The notes beneath the pieces were generated by a model. That model was not told the DNA's origin. It worked only from the letters and a program-made list of their open reading frames with translations, and did not search any database. This document shows, in pieces, positions 57,728-64,000 of a stretch of DNA of 64,000 nucleotides; the stretch's first letter is position 1, and each line of letters starts with the position of its first letter. The position numbers were made by a program, and so were the translations under genes. The stretch is from Palsa-461 sp036844945 (GTDB lineage Bacteria > Actinomycetota > Acidimicrobiia > Acidimicrobiales > RAAP-2), in contig DAIUEV010000006.1 in assembly GCA_036844945.1 (NCBI GenBank), positions 1 through 64,000 of the forward strand, written 5' to 3'.

Positions 57728-58662
57728 GGGACCGGGCCGGCGCCGTGGCGGCGGGTCTGCTGCTCGACGGGTTCCTGGGCGAGCCGCCGCCGCCGCTGCA
57801 TCCGGTGGCCCGCTTCGGGTCGGGGATGGAGCGGCTCGAGCGACACCTCTGGGCCGGTCGGACCGAGCGGGGGGCGGCCTACCTGGCGGCGGGGGTGAGC
57901 GCCGCCGCCGCGGTGGGACTCGTGACCGAGGCCGTGCTGGGCGAGCAGATCGCGCTCACCGCCGCGGTCGCTGTGTGCAGCGCGCAACGGGCGCTGCTCG
58001 ACGCCGCCCGGGTCGTTGGGTCCCATCTCGACGCCGGCGATCTCGACGCCGCCCGCGCCGCCCTTCCGGCGCTGGTCGGACGCGAGCCCTGGACGCTCGA
58101 CGAGAAGGAGATCGCCCGCGCAGTCGTCGAGTCGCTCGCCGAGAACCTGTCCGACGCGGTCGTCGGCACCGCCGTCTGGGGACTCCTCGCCGGGGCGCCC
58201 GGCGCCCTCGTCCACCGCGCCGTAAACACGCTCGACGCCATGGTCGGCCACCGCACGGCCCGACACCGGCGGTTCGGGTGGGCCTCGGCCCGGGCCGACG
58301 ACCTCCTCGGCTGGCCGGCGGCCCGGGTGACCGCGGCGTTGGTCGCCCTCTCGGCGCCCCGCCGGGCCGGCCAGGTGTGGACCGCCTGCCGCCGCGACGC
58401 GTCGGCACACCCCTCGCCGAATGCGGGGATCGCCGAGGCGGCGATGGCGGCGGCGCTCGAGCTCCGGCTCGGCGGCATCAACCGCTACGACGGGCGGGAG
58501 GAGCTGCGGTCGAGCCTCGGGGGTGGGGAACCACCGGCTCCCGCCGATATCGAGCGGGCGGTGGAGCTCGTCCAGCGGACCGTCGGAGTCCTCGAGCTCG
58601 GCCTCGTGGCCGTCTGGGCGCTGGCCGGCGCGGCGCGGTGGGCTCGTCGAGGTGCGCAGTGA
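57721..58662 (+). CDS. cbiB: CbiB (CobD), adenosylcobinamide-phosphate synthase
   Basis: This 313-residue membrane protein has GLLLDGFLGEPPPPLHPV at the start, RAVVESLAENLSDAVVG, the AVNTLDAMVGHRT motif and a late SPNAGIAEAAMAAAL typical of CbiB. It attaches the aminopropanol arm to adenosylcobyric acid. The GTG at 57721 overlaps the end of cobS by seven bases. Its stop overlaps cobC by four (GTGA). The membrane segments are less strongly hydrophobic than in CobS. Confidence 0.92.
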   Translation: MVGDRAGAVAAGLLLDGFLGEPPPPLHPVARFGSGMERLERHLWAGRTERGAAYLAAGVSAAAAVGLVTEAVLGEQIALTAAVAVCSAQRALLDAARVVGSHLDAGDLDAARAALPALVGREPWTLDEKEIARAVVESLAENLSDAVVGTAVWGLLAGAPGALVHRAVNTLDAMVGHRTARHRRFGWASARADDLLGWPAARVTAALVALSAPRRAGQVWTACRRDASAHPSPNAGIAEAAMAAALELRLGGINRYDGREELRSSLGGGEPPAPADIERAVELVQRTVGVLELGLVAVWALAGAARWARRGAQ

Positions 58663-59636
58663 GCCTGCCGGCGGCCGGTCCGCACGGCGGCGACGGGCGA
58701 CTGGTGGCGGCCGCGCTCGGGCTCGACCCCGGGGCGGTGCTGGACCTGTCGCTCAGCCTGAATCCCTTCGCCCCGGATCCGACGCCCGTGGTTCGCCGGC
58801 ATCTCGACGCGGGCGCACTGGGGCGGTACCCCGATCGCGCCGATCTCGACCGGGCGACCGGGGCGGTCGCCGCGGCCATGGGTCTCGAGCCGGCGCGGGT
58901 GCTCCTGACCAACGGCGGCGCGGAGGCGATCGCCCTCGTGGCCCAGGAGCTCGGACGCGGCTGGGTCGACGAGCCCGACTTCTCGCTCTACGCGCGGCAT
59001 CTCCCGGTGACCGAGCGCGGCGCCCCGAGGTTCCGCTCCGATCCCCACAATCCGTCCGGTCGACTGGCGGACCCAACCGCGCGGGCCGAGGTCTGGGACG
59101 AGGCCTTCTACCCGCTGGCGACCGGACGCTGGACGGCTCCCGGTCGCGTCGAGCGCTCGGTGGTGCTCGGCTCGCTCACCAAGGTGCTTGCCTGCCCGGG
59201 CCTGCGGGTCGGTTACCTCGCCGTCCCGGCTGACGACGGGGCGGATCTCGGGGTCCCCGGCCTCCGCGACCGGCTGGCTCGTCGGCAGCCGGCGTGGTCG
59301 GTGGGCCCGCTCGCCCTCGCGGCGGTGCCCGAGCTCCTCGAACGGGCCGAGCCCGGGCGATGGTGCTCGGCGGTGGCCGACGCCCGCCGCGCGCTCGTGG
59401 AGGTTCTCCGTGCCCACGGGTTCGACCCGGCCCCGTCGGACGTCAACTTCGTGCTCGTCCCGGGCGCCGCCGGCCTGCGCGCCGCGCTCGCCCGCGAGGG
59501 GGTGGTCGTGCGCGACTGCACGTCGTTCGGCCTCCCCGACCACGTCCGCATCGCCGTCCCCGACGACCCCGGCCGAGCCCGCCTCGACGAGGCCCTCAGT
59601 CGGTGCGCGACGACCACGTCGCGAGGTGGATCGTGA
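58659..59636 (+). CDS. cobC: CobC/CobD-type PLP-dependent aminotransferase (threonine-phosphate decarboxylase-like)
   Basis: This 325-residue fold-type I PLP protein is related to histidinol-phosphate aminotransferase. It has GGDGRLVAAALGLDPGAVLDLS at the start, LLTNGGAEAIALVAQEL for the cofactor phosphate site, and VVLGSLTKVLACPGLRVGYL with the PLP Lys in SLTKV. In cobalamin pathways this makes aminopropanol phosphate from threonine phosphate. It overlaps both neighbours by four bases. It lacks the usual metal-binding extension of some homologues. Confidence 0.88.
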   Translation: MSLPAAGPHGGDGRLVAAALGLDPGAVLDLSLSLNPFAPDPTPVVRRHLDAGALGRYPDRADLDRATGAVAAAMGLEPARVLLTNGGAEAIALVAQELGRGWVDEPDFSLYARHLPVTERGAPRFRSDPHNPSGRLADPTARAEVWDEAFYPLATGRWTAPGRVERSVVLGSLTKVLACPGLRVGYLAVPADDGADLGVPGLRDRLARRQPAWSVGPLALAAVPELLERAEPGRWCSAVADARRALVEVLRAHGFDPAPSDVNFVLVPGAAGLRAALAREGVVVRDCTSFGLPDHVRIAVPDDPGRARLDEALSRCATTTSRGGS

Positions 59637-61165
59637 GCGCGCCGCCGCTCCGTGGTGCCGTCATGGTGTGCGGCACCGCGTCCAACTCGGGCAAGAGCGT
59701 CCTCGCCGCCGGTATCTGCAGGGTGCTCGCCCGGCGCGGCGTGTCCGTGGCCCCGTTCAAGGGCCAGAACATGTCGCTCAACTCGGTCGTCACCGCGGAC
59801 GGCGCGGAGATCGGCCGGGCCCAGGGCGCCCAGGCCGAGGCGGCTGGCGTCGAGCCCGAGGCCGCCATGAACCCGGTGCTGCTCAAGCCGATGAGCGACC
59901 GGCGGAGCCAGGTGATGGTGATGGGCCGGCCCTGGCGGGTGCTCGACGCCGCCGAGTACCACGCGGCCAAGCCGGAGCTGCGAGAGACCGTGCTCGATGC
60001 GCTCGGCGAGCTCCGCGGCCGTTTCGACGTGGTCGTGCTCGAGGGCGCCGGGAGCCCAGCCGAGATCAATCTGCTGGAGGGCGACCTGGTCAACCTCGGG
60101 CTCGCCGACGCCGCCGGCATCCCCGCCGTGGTCGTCGGCGACATCGACCGGGGCGGTGTGTTCGCCCATCTCTTCGGCACGGTCGAGCTCCTGCCGCCGC
60201 ACCTGCGGCGGCGGGTGCGGGGATTCGTCATCAACAAGCTCCGGGGCGACCCCGCCCTGCTCGGGACCGGACCCGGCGAGCTCGAAGCGCGCACCGGGGT
60301 GCCGACACTCGGGGTCGTCCCGTGGTTGGAGGGGATCACCGTCGACGCCGAGGACTCGCTCTCGCTCGGCTCGGACACCTCGTCGCCACTCGTCGCCGAG
60401 GTCGGCCGCGACGACCCGCTCGACGTGGCGGTGCTCCGGTTCCCGAGGGTGTCCAACTTCACCGACGTCGACGCGCTGGCCGCCGAGCCGGGGGTCTGCG
60501 TGCGGTGGGTCGACCGGGCCGCCCGATTCGGGGAGCCCGATCTGGTCGTACTCCCGGGGACCAAGGCGACCGTGGCCGATCTCGCCTGGCTTCGCGACAC
60601 CGGGCTCGACCGCGCGCTGGTCGCCCGGATGGCCCGTGGCGACGCGCCGGCGGTCCTGGCCGTGTGCGGCGGGCTCCAGATGCTGGGCCGCCGGATCGAG
60701 GACCCCGACGGAGTGGAGGCCGCAGCCGGGACCGTCGAGGGGCTGGGCCTCCTCGACATCGACACGACGTTCACGGCGGACAAGCGGACGGTCCGGCGCC
60801 GGGGTCGGGAGCGGGGGAGCGGGCTCGCGGTCACCGGCTACGAGATCCACCACGGGCGGGTCCGGGCCGGGCCGTCGGCGCAGCCCTGGTTCGACCTCGA
60901 GGGACCCGGTGGCGTCGAGCCCGAGGGCGTGCTCGACCGTGCCCGTGCCCTCTACGCCACCACCCTCCACGGCGTCCTCGAGAACGACGAACTGCGCGCC
61001 GCGCTGCTCGGCGCGGTGGCCGACCGGCGGGGGAAGCCCTGGCGGCCGAGCGGGGTCTCGTTCGCGGGGCTCCGGCAGGCCCAGCTCGACCGGGTGGCCG
61101 ACGCGTGTGAGACGCACCTCGACCTCGACGCGCTCGTCCGGATCATCGGCGAGGCGGTGGCGTGA
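59633..61165 (+). CDS. cobQ: CobQ, adenosylcobyric acid synthase (glutamine-hydrolysing)
   Basis: This 510-residue amidase adds four amides to adenosylcobyrinate a,c-diamide. The N-terminal P-loop (CGTASNSGKSVLAAG) and FKGQNMSLNSVVTADGAEIG are diagnostic of CobQ. IGRAQGAQAEAAGVEP follows, and the C-terminal glutaminase has the Cys in LAVCGGLQMLG and a His in TTLHGVLEND. The GTG at 59633 overlaps cobC (GTGA), and its stop overlaps cobN (GTGA). It is the longest member of the plus-strand operon apart from cobN. Confidence 0.95.
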   Translation: MSAPPLRGAVMVCGTASNSGKSVLAAGICRVLARRGVSVAPFKGQNMSLNSVVTADGAEIGRAQGAQAEAAGVEPEAAMNPVLLKPMSDRRSQVMVMGRPWRVLDAAEYHAAKPELRETVLDALGELRGRFDVVVLEGAGSPAEINLLEGDLVNLGLADAAGIPAVVVGDIDRGGVFAHLFGTVELLPPHLRRRVRGFVINKLRGDPALLGTGPGELEARTGVPTLGVVPWLEGITVDAEDSLSLGSDTSSPLVAEVGRDDPLDVAVLRFPRVSNFTDVDALAAEPGVCVRWVDRAARFGEPDLVVLPGTKATVADLAWLRDTGLDRALVARMARGDAPAVLAVCGGLQMLGRRIEDPDGVEAAAGTVEGLGLLDIDTTFTADKRTVRRRGRERGSGLAVTGYEIHHGRVRAGPSAQPWFDLEGPGGVEPEGVLDRARALYATTLHGVLENDELRAALLGAVADRRGKPWRPSGVSFAGLRQAQLDRVADACETHLDLDALVRIIGEAVA

Positions 61166-64000
61166 TCCTCTTTCTCACCAACGCCGACACCGAGCTCTTG
61201 GGCCTCCGCACGCTCGCCGAGGGGCTGCCCGAGCGACTGGGGCCGCTGCGCGCCGCCCATCCCGACCGGCTCGGGGCCGAACCGGATCTCGACGGGGTCG
61301 ACCTCGTGGTCGTCCGGCTGCTCGGCGGCCGGCGGGCCTGGGAGGCCCCCTTCGACCGGTTGGTGTCGGACTGTGCCGCCCGCGGGGTGCCGTTGCTGGC
61401 GTTCGGCGGCGAGGCGGTGGTCGACCGCGAGCTGGCCGAGGCGTCCACCGCGCCGCTCGAGACGGTGCTCGGCGCGTTCGACTATCTGGTCCAGGGCGGG
61501 CCGGCCAACCTCGAGCAGTTCCTCCGGTTCGTGTCCGACCGGGTGCTCGGCAGCGCGCACGGGTTCGCCCCGCCGGCCATCGTGCCGTCCTGCGGCGTGT
61601 TCGGGGCGCGCGAGCGGGTTCGAGGACGGCCGACCGTGGCGGTCATCTTCTACCGGGCCCATCTCGTCGCCGGGAACACCCGCTTCGTCGATGAGCTCTG
61701 CGACGGGCTCGAGGCGGCCGGGGCCAACGCGGTCGCGCTGTATTCCTATTCGCTGCGCGGCCGCGACGGCGACGAGGAGCACCCGGTCCTCGGGCTGCTC
61801 CGGGACGCCGCTCCCGACGTGGTCATCACCACGGTGCTGGCCGCCGGCGCCATGGCCGCGTCGCTCGAGAGCTGGGACCCGGGGGCGCTGGCCGCGCTCG
61901 ACGTCCCGGTCGTCCAAGCGGTGTGCGCCACCACCGACAGGACGACGTGGCGCGACGCACCCCTCGGGCTCTCGCCCGTCGACGTCGCCATGTCGATCGC
62001 GATCCCGGAGTTCGACGGCCGCATCATCTCGGTGCCGTTCTCCTTCAAGGAGGAGGTCGACGACGGCGATGGGCTCGGGACCGCCGTCAGCGCGTATCGG
62101 ACGGTCGCCGACCGGGTGGCGCGGGTCGCCGGGGTGGCGGTGGCGCTCGGACGCCTCCGGGCGATCCCGCCGCCGCAGCGGCGCGTCGCCCTCGTCCTGT
62201 CGGCCTATCCCACCAAGCGCAGCCGGCTCGGCAACGCGGTCGGGCTCGACACCCCGGCCTCGGTGCTCGCGTTGCTGGGCGCGCTGGCCGACGCCGGCTA
62301 CACCGTCGCCGACCGGCCGGGGACCGGCGACGACCTGATGGCCGAGCTGGCCGACGGCCTCGTCTACGGATCCGACGCGGCGCGGCCCGACCACGCGGTG
62401 GGCCGGTTCGACGTGGCCCGCTACGAGGCGTGGTTCGGGGGCCTGCCCGCCGAGGCCCGTGACGTGGTCGAGGCCCACTGGGGCCCGGCGCCCGGCACGG
62501 TCTCGGTCGACGGCGACGCCTTCGTCTTCTCGGGGCTCGACCTCGGGCACGTCCTCGTCGCGGTGCAGCCGCCCCGCGGCTTCGGCGAGAACCCGGTCGC
62601 CGTCTACCACTCGCCCGACCTGCCCCCGACCCACCACTACCTCGCCTTCTACCGCTTCTTGGAGGAGGGCTTCGGGGCCCACGCGCTCGTGCACGTGGGA
62701 AAGCACGGGACCCTCGAGTGGCTGCCCGGCAAGGGGGTCGGGCTGTCGTCGGCCTGCTTCCCCGACGCCGCCCTCGGCGACCTCCCCCTCGTTTACCCGT
62801 TCGTGGTGAACGACCCCGGGGAGGGGACCCAGGCCAAGCGGCGCAGCCACGCGGTGGTGGTCGACCACCTGGTGCCGCCGCTCACCCGGGCCGACACCTA
62901 CGACGACGTGGCCCGCCTCGAGGAGCTGCTCGACCGCCACGCCCAGCTGCTCGCGCTCGACCCGGCCAAACTCCCGAAGATCCGCGCCGAGGTGTGGGAG
63001 GCCCTGGTCGCCGCCGAGATCCACCGGGACCTCGGGCTCACCGCCACGCCGGGGGAGGGCGGCATCGACGACCCCGCCTTCGACGACCTCCTGGTCGAGG
63101 TGGACGGGTACCTCTGCGAGCTGAAGGACGCGCAGATCCGCGGCGGGCTGCACGTGCTCGGGCGGGCACCCTGCGGCCTCGAGGAGCTCGAGATGGTGGC
63201 GGCCATCACCCGGCTGCCCCAGGGCACGGTCGGGTCGCTCCGAGAGGAGGCGGCCCGGGCGCTCGGGCTCGGGCCCCTCGAGGGGTTGTCGCGTCGGGAC
63301 ACCGATGCCGTCGAGGCCCAATGCCTCTCCTGGCTGGCGCGTTGCCAGGAGCATGGATGGGACCGGACCGACGCCCGGGCCGGCGGCGCGCCCGACTCGC
63401 CGGTGCTCTCCTGGGTCTGCGACCGGCTCGCACCGGCGCTCGCCGCCACCACCGGTGAGCTCGACGCGGTGCTCGCCGCGTTGGACGGTCGCTTCGTCCC
63501 GCCCGGCCCGAGCGGCGCCCCGAGCCGCGGGGCGGCCCACGTGCTGCCGACCGGCCGGAACTTCTATGCGCTCGACCCGCGCGCCGTCCCCTCCCGCCTC
63601 GCCTGGGACGTGGGGCGCACGCTGGCCGACCGGCTGCTCGAGCGGCACCTGGCCGAGGAAGGGCGCTACCCGGCCACGGTGGGGCTCGTGGTGTGGGGGA
63701 CGAGCGCGATGCGCACCGGCGGTGACGACATCGCCGAGGCGCTCGCCCTCTTGGGGGTCCGGCCGGTGTGGGCCGAGGGGAGCGGCCGGGTCGAGGACCT
63801 CGAACTGATCGACGGCGCCGAGCTCGGCCGGCCCCGGGTGGACGTGACGCTGCGGGTCTCGGGGTTCTTCCGCGACGCCTTCCCCCACGTGCTCGACCTG
63901 CTCGACCGGGCGGTGCGGCTGGCCGCGGCGGCCGAGGACGGACGACCGAACCCGGTCGCGGACGCGGGCGCCGAGGAGCCCCGCGTCTACGGCCCGCGTC
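61162..64000 (+). CDS. cobN: CobN, cobaltochelatase large subunit, 3' truncated by window edge
   Basis: An open frame of 946 codons runs from the GTG at 61162 to the window end without a stop. It shows CobN/BchH-family landmarks: FLTNADTELLGLRTLAEGL at the start, RPTVAVIFYRAHLVAGNTRF, PTKRSRLGNAVGLDTPASV, and LVHVGKHGTLEWLPGKGVGL followed by NDPGEGTQAKRRSHA and VDHLVPPLTRAD. Full CobN is about 1200-1300 residues, so the C-terminal part lies outside. It inserts cobalt into a corrin late in the aerobic pathway together with CobS/CobT-type AAA+ partners, which are not in this window. Its coexistence with CbiX is notable. The start overlaps cobQ by four bases. Confidence 0.95.
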   Translation, partial: MILFLTNADTELLGLRTLAEGLPERLGPLRAAHPDRLGAEPDLDGVDLVVVRLLGGRRAWEAPFDRLVSDCAARGVPLLAFGGEAVVDRELAEASTAPLETVLGAFDYLVQGGPANLEQFLRFVSDRVLGSAHGFAPPAIVPSCGVFGARERVRGRPTVAVIFYRAHLVAGNTRFVDELCDGLEAAGANAVALYSYSLRGRDGDEEHPVLGLLRDAAPDVVITTVLAAGAMAASLESWDPGALAALDVPVVQAVCATTDRTTWRDAPLGLSPVDVAMSIAIPEFDGRIISVPFSFKEEVDDGDGLGTAVSAYRTVADRVARVAGVAVALGRLRAIPPPQRRVALVLSAYPTKRSRLGNAVGLDTPASVLALLGALADAGYTVADRPGTGDDLMAELADGLVYGSDAARPDHAVGRFDVARYEAWFGGLPAEARDVVEAHWGPAPGTVSVDGDAFVFSGLDLGHVLVAVQPPRGFGENPVAVYHSPDLPPTHHYLAFYRFLEEGFGAHALVHVGKHGTLEWLPGKGVGLSSACFPDAALGDLPLVYPFVVNDPGEGTQAKRRSHAVVVDHLVPPLTRADTYDDVARLEELLDRHAQLLALDPAKLPKIRAEVWEALVAAEIHRDLGLTATPGEGGIDDPAFDDLLVEVDGYLCELKDAQIRGGLHVLGRAPCGLEELEMVAAITRLPQGTVGSLREEAARALGLGPLEGLSRRDTDAVEAQCLSWLARCQEHGWDRTDARAGGAPDSPVLSWVCDRLAPALAATTGELDAVLAALDGRFVPPGPSGAPSRGAAHVLPTGRNFYALDPRAVPSRLAWDVGRTLADRLLERHLAEEGRYPATVGLVVWGTSAMRTGGDDIAEALALLGVRPVWAEGSGRVEDLELIDGAELGRPRVDVTLRVSGFFRDAFPHVLDLLDRAVRLAAAAEDGRPNPVADAGAEEPRVYGPR

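Noticed and set aside
60952..63888. A 978-codon open frame on the minus strand opposite cobQ/cobN
   Set aside because: It is antisense to clear CobQ and CobN motifs, its product is a repetitive Arg/Gly/Asp/Val sequence typical of the mirror of GC-rich codons, and it has no recognisable domain.
1..64000. tRNA, rRNA, CRISPR arrays, intact insertion sequences or phage genes
   Set aside because: I read the gaps for cloverleaf, repeat-spacer or terminal inverted repeat patterns and saw none that I can support.

Overview
The window comes from a high-GC Actinomycetota chromosome, most likely an Acidimicrobiia-like lineage; the lineage is inference. Support comes from strongly GC-biased third positions and frequent GTG starts. 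Dense ATGA/GTGA gene overlaps, coenzyme F420-type enzymes (an LLM oxidoreductase and a Ddn-like protein) and a mycothiol-type isomerase point the same way. No tRNA, rRNA, CRISPR array or intact mobile element was seen.

Layout. 0-4.2 kb: an aldehyde dehydrogenase and an amino acid permease survive from a polyamine/glnA4-type operon. Its glutamine-synthetase-like gene and its short-chain dehydrogenase are reduced to stubs, and a shredded IS110-type transposase lies next to them. 4.2-11.2 kb: a trehalose-synthase-type glycosyltransferase, small accessory genes, an ABC exporter pair and a sulfotransferase-like gene. 11.3-20 kb: fatty-acid/CoA metabolism and assorted oxidoreductases. 20-28.5 kb: a complete Kdp potassium system. 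Its sensor kinase is split into two genes 5 kb apart on opposite strands, an extra membrane micropeptide sits ahead of kdpF, and an OB-fold gene is coupled to kdpC. 28.5-41 kb: single genes with several regulators (MarR, TetR), a di-iron ferritin-like protein, a gamma-carbonic-anhydrase homologue and a large secreted protein of four neocarzinostatin-like repeats.

41-48.5 kb and 54.4-64 kb: two blocks of cobalamin genes cover most of corrin ring synthesis and nucleotide-loop assembly. Block 1 (minus strand) is cobI-cobM-cbiD-cobL-cbiG/cobJ-ferredoxin-cbiC/cbiX. Block 2 is divergent: cobO-cobB on the minus strand, and a cobalamin riboswitch followed by cobU-cobS-cbiB-cobC-cobQ-cobN on the plus strand. 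CbiD, CbiG and CbiX indicate the cobalt-early route, yet a CobN-type chelatase subunit is present too. No CobG, CobF or CobK/CbiJ lies in the window. Between the blocks (50.6-54.4 kb) is a compact homogentisate catabolic operon: fumarylacetoacetase, mycothiol-type isomerase, metallo-beta-lactamase-fold protein and homogentisate dioxygenase.

A theme across the window is a TANNNT box placed exactly six bases before the start codon of genes that lack a Shine-Dalgarno sequence. This suggests many leaderless transcripts.
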